From assembly GCA_946902985.2 (NCBI GenBank), contig OX336392.1, positions 466,018,693-466,082,692 on the forward strand: a stretch of DNA of 64,000 bases, read 5' to 3'. Source of the DNA: Meconema thalassinum (Eukaryota > Arthropoda > Insecta > Orthoptera > Tettigoniidae). Positions 31,659-41,651 of the stretch are shown here, piece by piece (the first letter of the stretch is position 1; each line of letters begins with the position of its first letter). The notes beneath the pieces were generated by a model. The model did no database searches. It was not told the DNA's origin and saw nothing but the letters and a program-made list of their open reading frames with translations. The translations under genes were made by a program, and so were the position numbers.

Positions 31659-33219
31659 TATTGTCTTATTGTTAGTTTCATTTATAGTAAGTTGTTTTCT
31701 TAATTAGGCATCTGACTCAACATTTTTAAATAATCAAAATTTAAATTTAACTTGTTTCAAGGAGCAGTTTTTCTCAATGTTCTGCCTCCTAACCAATAAC
31801 CATCTGTAAGTTACATGAATAAAAAAAACTCTGTGTCTCAATCTCGTTTTTCTATCAACATGCTACAAAAAGGCTAGGGCCTTAATCAGTCACAGTGCAA
31901 CAATGGCAAATCATCTTGGGATAAAAAATTAACTATTTGTGAGTAATCATCTTCCTATTCTGATTACTATTATTGTTTAAAGAGGTGGGACAGCAACGGG
32001 ATGTGCCCCTATCTTTTTATTCTACCGTCTAAGTTACATCGACAACAATAGCCTACAAGTTCAGCAGCTGTGTCCAATGTTCCATAGTTTACTTTTTATT
32101 TTAAATACATGATGCAAGGGGTCATTTTCATAGGTATTTATTTACATACTGTACTGTACAATTAATAAATACATTTCATTTGGGACAGGAAGTCTGCTGT
32201 TTCAGAATTAATTCCTGCTCCTTTAACTTGATAGTATTTCCCTGACTTGCTTAACATGTAATTCTTTTTCTTGTGCCAACAGGGTTTGTATCCGAAGACA
32301 GCTTTCTTGTATGCTAGTTTTATCTTTAGAGCCACTGCATGAGGCTCTCAACTTTTCTTCATTGGAAATGGCTCTGAAACACATAAAACCTACATGTAAC
32401 TCATTATGAACAAGGTCTGGAATTCCTTTGATAGTTCATGTAAACTATAGATTATATTAAATGGGCATTGTTATAAAGAAAACATTTTACTGTGATATAA
32501 TTATATTTAATTTCATGGATATGTGGTGAAATCTTTATAGGAATGTGGTGTGACGAGTCTCCTTACTGTTGAAAGAGTTTGACCTTTTCACCGCCCTTAC
32601 AAAAGTAATTTAAAGGTTGCACTGTATTTAAGTTTCTGGCAAGTACAATTCATGAGAATACTCTCAAGAGGTTCATTGAATAGATTATTTTTGAAAATTC
32701 TCATTTCTCTAAAATACAAATCAGATAATATAATGCACATCACAGACTGCCTTGTGTGGCATTAAGCCATGAAAGGTAAAATTGTAATTACTTAATTTAC
32801 AGGTAGAACTCAAATCGATTTCACTGGACAGGGAGTGGCCGTGGCCTATCAGGAAAAAAAGGAAGCTTGTTGTTTTACGAGTCCACTAATTTTGTGATCA
32901 TAAGCCACGTGACGTCCTTGTTATGTGGAATCCAAGCCACCACATTTCACCTCATCAGCCCCTAATTTTGAGAATGGTAACATCCCTTACCACTACCAAC
33001 TACAGCATGATTCATGTAAAACGATTTTATTTGCATAGGAATACACCGAAATGTTTCATTTACGTACTTTTTTATTTTTTATTTATCTTATTTATCTTAT
33101 CTTTTTTATTTATCTTATGGCTTTTAGTGCAGGGAGTGTCCGAGGACATGTTTGGCTCGCCTGAGTCTGTAGCTGCTTCCAGGAGACACCCTTATTAGGG
33201 TGAGCTACAAGTTCCATTC
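31659..33219. other. stretch without recognisable gene
   Basis: AT-rich sequence with only short open frames. A weak SINE-like piece (GTGGCCGTGGCCTATCAGG, near 32835) is present, but the promoter boxes are not clear enough to annotate. Confidence 0.45.
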
Positions 33220-33526
33220 AAATTCAAGTAGTTCCAACCTTCGCTACCAGATATCAATGATACCTAGTGGCGAGCGTTGGAACTTTGATAGAGCATTCCG
33301 ATTAAATCTAACCTAACAGTTTAGCTTTACACAAGTTTAGTATGTCAAAGGATCTTTTACATGTCATAAATCTATGACATGGGACCGCCGGCTTTACTTC
33401 CCCTCCGAAGGTAGGCATACTGAAGGATTTTTAACGCTCTTAAAAAATCCGACGACTTCGGCCGGGATTGAACCCGCTATCTTGGGCACAGCAGTTCAGC
33501 ATGCTACCAACTACGCCACTGAAGCC
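33220..33526 (-). mobile_element. tRNA-derived SINE, minus strand
   Basis: Reverse complement starts GGCTTCAGTGGCGTAGTTGG (A box TGGCGTAGTTGG), followed by GCGGGTTCAATCCC (B box). A body contains GGGAAGTAAAGCCGGCGGTC and CCCATGTCATAG. The same family lies on the plus strand at 57052-57400. The tRNA-like head is degenerate, with an unpaired acceptor stem, so this is a SINE and not a tRNA gene. Confidence 0.85.
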
Positions 33527-33611
33527 GCTATTTACGTACTGACAACCTTCAACGGCACAGTCATCTGCCAGCATGTTACTAGCATCCTCCATGTCAAAAT
33601 AAACATGATCC

Positions 33612-33705
33612 GTCAGTATGCCTTCCTTCGGAGGGGAAGTAAAGCCTGCAGTCTCATATCATAGATTTATGGCATGAAAAGAACCTTCTACTAACTACAC
33701 TTGAG
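33612..33705 (+). mobile_element. headless fragment of the same SINE family
   Basis: CAGTATGCCTTCCTTCGGAG.. through CATAGATTTATGGCATG matches the body of the SINEs at 33.3 kb and 57.1 kb but lacks the tRNA-like head. It directly precedes a different SINE. Confidence 0.7.
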
Positions 33706-33940
33706 GGGGCTGCGTGGCGCAGTCGGTCGAGTCGCTGAGCTTCTAACTGAAAGGGAGTGGGTTCGATCCCCACCCAGGTAGTGGATTTTAGAAACAAAAC
33801 TACCATTTTCGGAAACGCAAATAGCCCTGGGGTTCACTCAGCCTACACCAGAAATGAGTACCTGGGTAATTCCTGGGAGCAAAGACAGCCAGGCATGGAG
33901 CTGATACACCCTCCCTCTGAGCCTTGGCTGCAGGTGAATG
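33706..33940 (+). mobile_element. second type of tRNA-derived SINE
   Basis: GGGGCTGCGTGGCGCAGTCGG carries an A box (TGGCGCAGTCGG), and GTGGGTTCGATCCCCACC a B box about 40 bases later. The body with CCTGGGGTTCACTCAGCCTA and GTACCTGGGTAATTCCTGGG is unrelated to the other SINEs here. The fold is not that of a complete tRNA. Confidence 0.75.
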
Positions 33941-34394
33941 TTACCATACACATGAAAAGTAGCATTTTGACAGCCACGGCTAGTAGCGATGGTTGGTCCA
34001 AACTTCACCTGCATTCACATGTGAGTGTTCAGATACTTCTGTTCACATAATGTATAACCTACTGATATCTCGACAGGAGATGGCAGTTGGGTTTGAACAG
34101 CAGTTGTCTTCCCTCTCACTGCGTATCGCGCATTCCAAAAACATTAAGTTGGTCACTGTTTCTATTACTGTACTTGATACTGATACATTATTAAAAGTAA
34201 ACACAAAGACTTATAAGAATAGCCTATTGAAAGTAAGAAGGTAACAAATTATCATGCAGGAAGTAGCAGCAACTGACTGCCAACCGATATATTTAGGTTT
34301 GGAATAGTTGGGCTGCACATGCGTACTGCAAGACCCCCTTACCCCGTCGCAGCGTGTTGAACTGCCATCTTCTGGCGTGATGACATTAACAATA

Positions 34395-34618
34395 ATAATG
34401 ATGTTATTGGTTTTACGTCCCTTTTAACTACCCTGGCTTTTAGAGACGCCGGGGTGCCGGAATTTTGCCCTGAAGGGATCTTTAACGTGCCAGTAAATGT
34501 ACTGACACGGCTCCCTCGCATTTGCGCACCCTCAAATGCCAGCTGACTGCGCCAGGTTTCGAACCTGCAACCTTGGGCTCAGCAAGCGAGAACGTTACCC
34601 CTGAGCCACGCAACCAGA
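34395..34618 (-). mobile_element. third type of tRNA-derived SINE, minus strand
   Basis: Reverse complement reads GGTTGCGTGGCTCAGGGGTA (A box TGGCTCAGGGGT) and GCAGGTTCGAAACCTGG (B box). The body contains TTTACTGGCACGTTAAAGAT and GCACCCCGGCGTCTCTAAAA and ends with ACGTAAAACCAATAACATC plus an ATT-rich tail. Confidence 0.8.
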
Positions 34619-34619
34619 C

Positions 34620-36985
34620 ATTGTGTGTGATGACATTAGGCTACATGGCTCTCTGTTTTACAAATCCCAGACTCCATAGAAATGAGAATAATATCGGGTA
34701 GGAGAACATTGTTCTGCAAACTGTCTAAAAACTATCTCTCTGACAAACCTGTTGGGCTTTCATCATTCGATGTAGGGCCTACTGGTGCCAGCCTTATCTG
34801 GTTCTATGACCAGCTCGATGATAGGCTCTTCTTATATTGATGCCGCCTCTTCAAGCTGCCTATCTTATGTGAACGTATCACTGTCCAGGGCAAACGGTAT
34901 TTCGATACACACCTGCCCCAAGAGAGCATGCACCGCTGGGTCATGTTCTGTTTTTACGTCACACAAATGCTTTTCTCGCTGTCCCAATTTTTTGTTTATT
35001 TGTTCATCCATTTTCTGAAAAGAAAATTCATTATGTTAAGGTAACATTCAAGAAAAAAAACACCAATTAAAAATATCAGAAAGAAAGGATAAATATTATA
35101 ACCATTAACATTAACTAGTAAAAGTAGAGTCAAGTTTATGGCACTGCTTTCATAAAGCAGTAATTTCATTACAAGAAACTGGCATGGTTCTATTTTTAAT
35201 CAGAATTAGAAGTCCATTACAACTTTATTTACTATAGTTCCCTCTCCTTTAATGTTCATTAGAGTAAATAACTACTGTATCGTTATTATTCTTTGAATGT
35301 TATAGTTATGTTTTTTTTCTTTTTTTGTGCAGTTCATGAGCTGAGAAGCTATAAAGTCTGCTACAATTTGTACAGTCTCATCACAATATTATGTTCATCT
35401 AGCAAATATTGTGAGTAGGCCGAGTACCCTTGGTTTCCCGATTTGTGACAGTGTGCCTACCATCGTATGTACACTTATGCAGTACAATCTGCAATCTATC
35501 CGAGTAGGAAACATTTTAATTCAGAATCCCCCTTGCAAAATGGGTCTATTTTGTCCTAACCATGCTAATGCTCCACAAGTGGATAGGCCTATGTAGTGGT
35601 TTTCTCTCCACAGTGATCCCCAATACTTTCCTCTGTACTGTACTCCTGTGTTGGCTAGCCCATAGTGGCAATTAAGTTGCTCTTTACTGCCACTGTCCTT
35701 CGATGGCATAAATAGTGCATAGAATACCATGTTATACAATTGGGAGGCTCTCGATATGCCAGCATTCCTATCTCGGTACACTTATTACACACCTAATAAG
35801 ACCGAAAATGTCCAACGGAACATCGAACAATATGCTGGCACCTTTATGATATAGGCAGGGGGGAACATAGGAGTCACTGTGACAGTAATTTTCAGTGGAT
35901 CTTCAGTCCTCACCTAACCTGTCACTTATCAGTAATGTTTGGACAATAGTTGTTTTGGCACCAATTTCAAATGTGTGGGGGGGGAATAGTAAGATTAACT
36001 ATCATGTTATGGTTTTAGTATCCACCAGACCTAACCAATCAACATTATTTAAACATTCTAAAACAATATTTATTCCATAAGCCTAAACATGTAAAACACC
36101 TGATCTACTGTACATGTCGACATCAGACCCATATAAACAAAATGAGTGGCAACTTGCCTGGCATGTCTTTGAACTATGCAGCTTTCAAGCTGAGAAGATA
36201 CCACGATCTTGAATGGAGATAATCATACGATGAAACAAGATTTTTCATGACAAGTAACATACTTTCAAAGTCTGTGTGCATTTCATTATATGATTTAAAA
36301 CTTTGTGCATACCTCCGGATTTTGGTTGCTTATTGCGCGTAGGCTCCAATAGGTTATGGTACGGTAAGCTTAAAAGTAGGCTACTACTTTACGTTTTTGC
36401 TGCTCTTTCATTTATGTTCCTTTTAGTCAGTAGGCCCATTGGACGTATTGGTGCTTTAAAATAATCAACAGATGCGTCTTACTACAGAAATAATACGAAA
36501 ATTGAGGAAATCTTACCTTGTGCTCAGGAACGCAATTGAACGCCTCCGTTATATTTTGGCATGTTCTCTTCTTTTTTCCACGGTAACTTCGTCCTTCTTC
36601 TTATTTTCAAGTATATTTTTATACTGGAGGACGATCTGCACAACAAAATGTATATCCTCTACACACCACAAATTCTGTATTACTCCACTGTACACTCCAT
36701 GAGGTTTGAAATACCGGGGCGCGAAGATTGCTTCATAGCTTGTCTGGAAACAAAAGCTACACTGACCGTTGCCAAAAGTCTCAAAAAGTAACATTGAAAT
36801 AAGTACGCGCTAATCACACATGTATCATATGTGACTACCTGACAATCAATTATAATGTTTAACATATCAACGTTAATATCATGGAACATCAGATTATATT
36901 GTAAGACACGTCAGCTTTAATTCTTATTCGAATAACACTAGTGAAACTTTTCGTATGTGATTGGTACCAGTGAATCTTACTTACG
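34620..36985. other. 2.4-kb stretch without recognisable gene
   Basis: Several open frames of 60-90 codons overlap on both strands (for example 35521-35781 minus, 36472-36702 plus), but none shows a known motif or conserved copy elsewhere in the window. I regard it as old non-coding DNA inside the inverted-repeat-bounded region. Confidence 0.45.
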
Positions 36986-37155
36986 AGGAAGCCTTGAGGA
37001 AGCCTTGAGCATCCCTTGAGTAAGGAGACCTTAAGGAAATGACTCTGACGGCGAAATCAATCTCAAGGAGACCTTCAGATTGGAGGAAGCCTCAAGGCCT
37101 CCTTAGTCAAGGTCTCCTCAAGGTGTCCTCAAGAAATGTCTCTGAATTCCACCCT
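36986..37155 (-). repeat. right inverted terminus with TTGAGGAAGCC subrepeats
   Basis: It ends AAGAAATGTCTCTGAATTCC followed by ACCCT, the reverse complement of the left terminus. GAGGAAGCCTTGAGGAAGCC occurs near its inner side. It is about 110 bases shorter than the left array. Confidence 0.8.
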
Positions 37156-37332
37156 TTAGTAATACCATCACACACAACTGCAATCGGATACAAACGGAAA
37201 CGTAATAAGGTGGCAACAATGCCAGGTAACAAATTTGGTCCTATTTCTAAGACGTCGTTTAATCAAGACCAACTACAATACTCAGACCTTAATGTAGAAA
37301 AAACATGGCGGCGATGGTTGCCCTACCAATAG
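37156..37332 (+). CDS. ORF fragment at the right edge of the inverted-repeat element
   Basis: After the repeat boundary a frame reads LVIPSHTTAIGYKRKRNKVA.. and stops at TAG after WRRWLPYQ. It includes a basic KRKR run and a DLNVEKTWRRW segment. It might be the downstream part of the ORF broken at 27320. I do not recognise the protein. Confidence 0.25.
   Translation, partial: LVIPSHTTAIGYKRKRNKVATMPGNKFGPISKTSFNQDQLQYSDLNVEKTWRRWLPYQ
37264..37294 (+). repeat. 31-base inverted repeat, copy 1
   Basis: Exact reverse complement of 38747-38777, beginning CAAGACCAACTACAATACTC. It lies within the ORF fragment 37156-37332. Flanks on both sides show only scattered further similarity. Confidence 0.9.
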
Positions 37333-38746
37333 ATTAAGATCATGTCATCGGGCTTGACACAGTTCGTGTAAATTATTATTTTTACTCACCTAAGAGCATA
37401 CAAGATATCACAAGACGAGACTAGGTTCCGAAGAAACATGCATCAATAATTTAGACTTACCTGAATTAATTTATTTATATAGTTTCTTCGTCTTCACCCA
37501 AGGGGAAGCTACAATAGTCTCACTGTTTCTGTGGTTGAACAAGAAGCTTTTTGGCGAGTTATCAGGATTTGTATTCAAGTTCAGTAATTATAGAATAATA
37601 TTATTAGCAAAAATCAAACAGATTCTGAAGTAGGAGAGAAGAAAGTACCCTGTTACTGTCCCAGCATATGCAGAGTATTTGTGTACACAATCGGAATGAG
37701 AATAGTTGCCTGAAATAATCGAACCAACGCCATAGAGATACAATTCAAAGAAGACCTCTCGTGGAATTGTCTAAAATCTCGGGTTAAACATCACACCGAA
37801 TTAGTTGATTGAAATATGCAAAGAAGTCGTCGTGTGGATATCAGAACATAATTATGGAGAATACTACACACAAGGGACACGATAATATGTTACCATCTAA
37901 CCTATTAAACATTCGTTGTTATCGTTTGGAATAGTTGTACGCTGGAAATAGTTGATTTAGTAAAGTACTATAGGTTGGAGAGCACCATCTCCCTCTTACG
38001 GAATTACCGCGGCACACCATCTCGCAATATAAGAGCATAATTGGCAAGGTACTCACAACACTTTATTACACACATCATAATAAAAAATAACTTGCAAGCT
38101 GTAAGAATCACAAAAGTATGAATAATGACGAACACAATGAGTTCACTGTTTGGCACAGGGGAACATCTTTCTTAACCAATAAAAATTTCACTGTATTATT
38201 CGGCGTGTATACAGTGAAGAACATCTGCCAGACTGGTAAGGATATACGGAGGCACATATTGCTGAGCGTTCAAGGTAACGTCAATGGTTTGGTCTAGCCG
38301 TAGATGCTCATTGCGTTTTCCCTTTACGTACTTTAGTTCGGCACTAATGAAGTATGCTAAGCTATTATTATATTGCCACTAACTAGCAAATCATTGCGGT
38401 GTATATTATTGAGTCACTTCTATTATGCTTTAGTCTTAGGTACTTCAACATCCGAAGTAAATGACACAATGCCATCGGTTGACTGGACAATCATCACACA
38501 AACGAACCAGTCCATATTAAGCGTATTATCACATATTTACATACGATTGCAGTACATTAACGCGAACTGGACTTTACAGACATACAGAAGACACTAAAAA
38601 TTACAGATGAGTGACAGTTTATCGCAACTTTCATCAAACGAAGCGAATCAAAGCTAAATAGTGTATCGAGTGTATTCCAGCAACGAATGTAAACAAACAA
38701 TATGCCGGGGCTTCAGCATACGCCATTTTCACACTTTCGAGACCTG
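37333..38746. other. 1.4-kb stretch between the 31-base inverted repeats
   Basis: No recognisable gene; the longest frame is 74 codons (38373-38597) and has no known motif. No tRNA-like or LINE-like signal was seen. The segment and its ends could be a fold-back type insertion, but no target duplication is visible. Confidence 0.45.
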
Positions 38747-38777
38747 CATTAAGGTCTGAGTATTGTAGTTGGTCTTG
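38747..38777 (-). repeat. 31-base inverted repeat, copy 2
   Basis: Exact reverse-complement match to 37264-37294. It lies immediately upstream of the open frame that leads into the Jockey/CR1-like LINE, so it may be part of that LINE's 5' region. Confidence 0.9.
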
Positions 38778-39255
38778 GTAATACGGAGACCCATGATGGG
38801 CCACAGAGAAGTCAAGTGAACAACAGAATTATTCCACAGACGACATCTAGCGACCAACGAGTGGAGGCAATGAATACAGACCATCGAGGTCATTGTCAGA
38901 TACCATCTAGCGGACCTGCACGGAACAGCTCTCAGAGAAATAGAGATGACACGGAGAGTCTACTTCGTGAGCTGACAGATGACGCCATGATTTCAGCGCA
39001 GCGTGAACAGGGCCGGATGCCATCTAGTGGGCAACCGGACAATCTTCAGATGGGCAAAAGAGACATTCACACAGAACAAGCAACTGAGGAAAGAATTACA
39101 CGGAAAATAACACAGAATATGCAATCCATGTTGGAGGCCTTATCAGCCAATCTCAAGAAGATGGTACGAGAGGAAACGAACATAAGATCCTCAATACAAG
39201 GTGGTGATCGTATCAATCAAAATAGCAAAGACGATTTGCGAGAAAATAACCACTC

Positions 39256-39445
39256 CCCCCGTGAGGGTGCGGGATAGAATACACCCACGGTATGCCCTGC
39301 CTGTCGTAGGAGGCGACTAATAGGGCCGACATGGTCGAATAACTTGCCAGTTTTTGGATTGTTCAGACCCCCTGTGGATGGGGAGGGCAGAATTCATCCA
39401 TGGTATCCCCTGCCTGTCGTAAAAGGCGACTTAGAGGGGGCCTTA
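39256..39445 (+). repeat. duplicated 5' UTR monomer of copy A
   Basis: Two related units of about 80 bases, around GGTATGCCCTGCCTGTCGTA (39289) and GGTATCCCCTGCCTGTCGTA (39402), each followed by a GGCGACTTA/GGCGACTAA stretch, are spaced about 113 bases apart. This sequence type is familiar from 5' ends of insect I-like LINEs. Tandem 5' monomers are known to carry internal promoters in other LINEs; that role here is inference. Confidence 0.7.
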
Positions 39446-39666
39446 TAAATGTCGATTTGGGTTTCCTGGTCCCAGCTCTGGTTTGACCAATAGAAATAAA
39501 CATGCATGCTGTTAGGGGAAGGGCCACCAGCTTGGCCATCTGGCCAGAAAGCTTAGACGGTATGCCCCATCCAGTCAGGTGGGTGCGCCATGTACCCTAC
39601 AGTAGTATCTGCCTTACAACGAAGGTCCCTGCATGGCCGAATACTGGAGCTGCATAAATCCTGTGC

Positions 39667-41623
39667 ATGCCGAGGGGGAAGTGCCTGTTCGAGGCACTGG
39701 GACCCCGGGCAATATCTGTTATGCCAGGTAGGTATTGCCTTGGCTGGCTGGCGCCCACAGTGATAGCCCCCGTTCGGAGTGGGCAGTATTCGGGGAGGAT
39801 TTCGTCCGGGATGCCATCAAAGCGATCACAGACACCTGTACAGGGTGGCACCCTCAAAAAACCGTCTCTTGAGTGTCGAGCTAATCCCAAGGTGTATACG
39901 CCTTGGGATGAAGCCTTTAATAGAAGATTCCCCGCTGATAAGTCTCCTAGCTACCTGGTAGCTACGAGGACTGACGGGGGTGATTTTAAACTAGTAAAAT
40001 CAATAATTTTTTTCTGAGGAAATCGAGGGGAAATTTGGGGACCTAAGCGGGATTTCCAAGCTCCGGAACGGTCAGCTGCTGCTGCACCGTTGATCGGAAG
40101 CAAACCGAAGCGTTGCTGGAATGCACGCAATTCGGCAAAATTCCCGTTAAGGTCTCAAAACACCAAACGCTGAATGAGGTCCGAGGAGTTATTTTCCATC
40201 GTGACCTCATTTTAAATAGCGATGCGGAATTGTTGCGGGATCTGGGGAAGAGAGGCGTCACCAAGATTAGGCGCATCACCCGAAAGATTGGAGAGAACAG
40301 CGTCGATACCGGCGCTTTTATTCTCCATTTTGAGGGTGATGTAGTACCTAAGCAGGTGAAGGTCACATCGTACCACTGCGATGTTCGACCGTACATCCCT
40401 CCACCTATGCGCTGCTATCAATGCCAGAAATTCGGGCATGTTTCCGCCAAGCGCACTGCCAAGGCCGTGTGTAGAGAGTGTGGCAAGGGGACACATGAGG
40501 GTGAGAGGTGTACGCCTCCTCCGATTTGTCCTAACTGTCAAGGAAGCCACTCTCCACGATCGAAGCAGTGCCCTGAGTTCTGTAAGAAAGCAAAAATTCA
40601 AGAAATAAGAACTCTTGATAGGCTTTCATATCACGACGCTCGCAAGAGGTACCGTGATATGAATGCCCCGAATTTCGGGTATCGTTTGCAGCTGCAACGA
40701 CGCCCTCATTCACCCCTGCCGCATCTTTACCGAGTGTAGTACCCTCGACGCCCGTATTTTCAGCAGTATTAAAATCACCCCCCGCTGTACCAGCGAAAAA
40801 TATCAGCCCGAAGGAGGTACAATAACCTTCTTCGGCCCAGCAAAAGAAGGCGCCGGTTATACCATCTAAACCGGCGCAATCGGAGAAGAAGTCTTCTTCT
40901 TCTCCGAAACGGTCGGCGAATAAGTCTTCCCCAGTTAAAGGGGGAAAGAAGACTTTGCCGACCAGGGCTGGTCCTTCTTCCAGTCCACCTAATACGAAAA
41001 ATATAGGGGAGAAGAGGGAGACGGTTCGTCGCCGTCTCTCTCGCCCTCTTGCTGACGGGGTGGCTACTGTCTCTGCTGGCCTTTCCGCTCCCCCTACCAC
41101 CAAGGGAGCGAAGCCTGCTGATGCCAAGCCCGTCCGTATGGAGGAACTCCCCTATAGAAAAGAAAATAGATCGGCGGAGGAGAGGGGAACGGGTCAGCGT
41201 CGTTTCCCTTCCTCTCCTAAAGGCAGGGCTGCTCACGTATCTGCTGGCAATCCTGCTCCCACCACTACCAGTGGAGCGGTGCCAGCAGGAGCGACCTTGT
41301 TTTATAAGGACCCGGCGTCTGTGGGGAAGGGACCATCTACTTCCCCAAACACACGTCGGCGCCGATCCAAGAAGAAATCTCTTCGGGACATGTCGGGGAC
41401 AGACACCCAGTCTTCGGAATGGGAGAAAGTCCCTCGACACCGCTCTCGCTCTTCCCCAAGAGCGAGACTCGTGAGGTCCGACGACGACCGCGCGCAACCC
41501 AAGAGAGAGCCCGCTCCATTTTCTTCGTCTTCGGAAGGAGATGTGGAGATTGAGGTGTGCTCTCCTGCCCCATCATCTCCAACTAGAGATGGGGAAGGGT
41601 GGGAAACGGTCAAGCATAAGTAG
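39667..41623 (+). pseudogene. ORF1 of I-type LINE copy A
   Basis: A frame from ATG 39667 includes FPADKSPSYLVATRTDGGDF. It shifts at a T run near 40010 and again near 40100. The next frame has PVKVSKHQTLNEVRGVIFHR, then MRCYQCQKFGHVSAKR (first knuckle, last Cys replaced by Arg), VCRECGKGTHEGERC (intact CCHC) and CPNCQGSHSPRSKQC (third knuckle). After a shift near 40690 a long Pro/Ser/Lys-rich, basic tail ends EGWETVKHK at 41623. The product would be a Gag-like nucleic-acid-binding protein that coats element RNA. At least three frameshifts make it inactive. Confidence 0.85.
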
Positions 41624-41651
41624 AAGACCCACTTCTACTTAAGTCCACACC

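Larger units (their letters stand above)
27320..37155. mobile_element. ~9.8-kb region bounded by terminal inverted repeats
   Basis: The ends share AGGGTGGAATTCAGAGACAT followed by TTCTTGAGGACACC and TTGAGGAGACCTT in opposite orientation. Inward of each end are many copies of TTGAGGAAGCC or its complement. The interior contains SINEs, LINE fragments and a Tigger element but no transposase that I recognise for the outer repeats. The flanks give no clear target duplication (CAATTTCCAT left, TTAGTAATACC right), so the superfamily is open. It may be a non-autonomous DNA transposon swollen by later insertions, or two separate short elements in opposite orientation. Confidence 0.6.

Noticed and set aside
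33706..33780. tRNA gene candidate
   Set aside because: A and B boxes are good but the acceptor stem does not pair and a SINE body follows; the same holds for the tRNA-like heads at 33.5, 34.6, 57.05 and 63.08 kb.
36472..36889. Overlapping 69-81 codon ORFs on both strands
   Set aside because: No motif, no repeat copy and mutual overlap; treated as chance frames in AT-rich DNA.
40531..41497. Long minus-strand ORFs (198 and 240 codons) opposite LINE ORF1
   Set aside because: They lie antisense to the GC-rich Pro/Ser/Lys tail of ORF1, whose sense frame has the expected LINE context.
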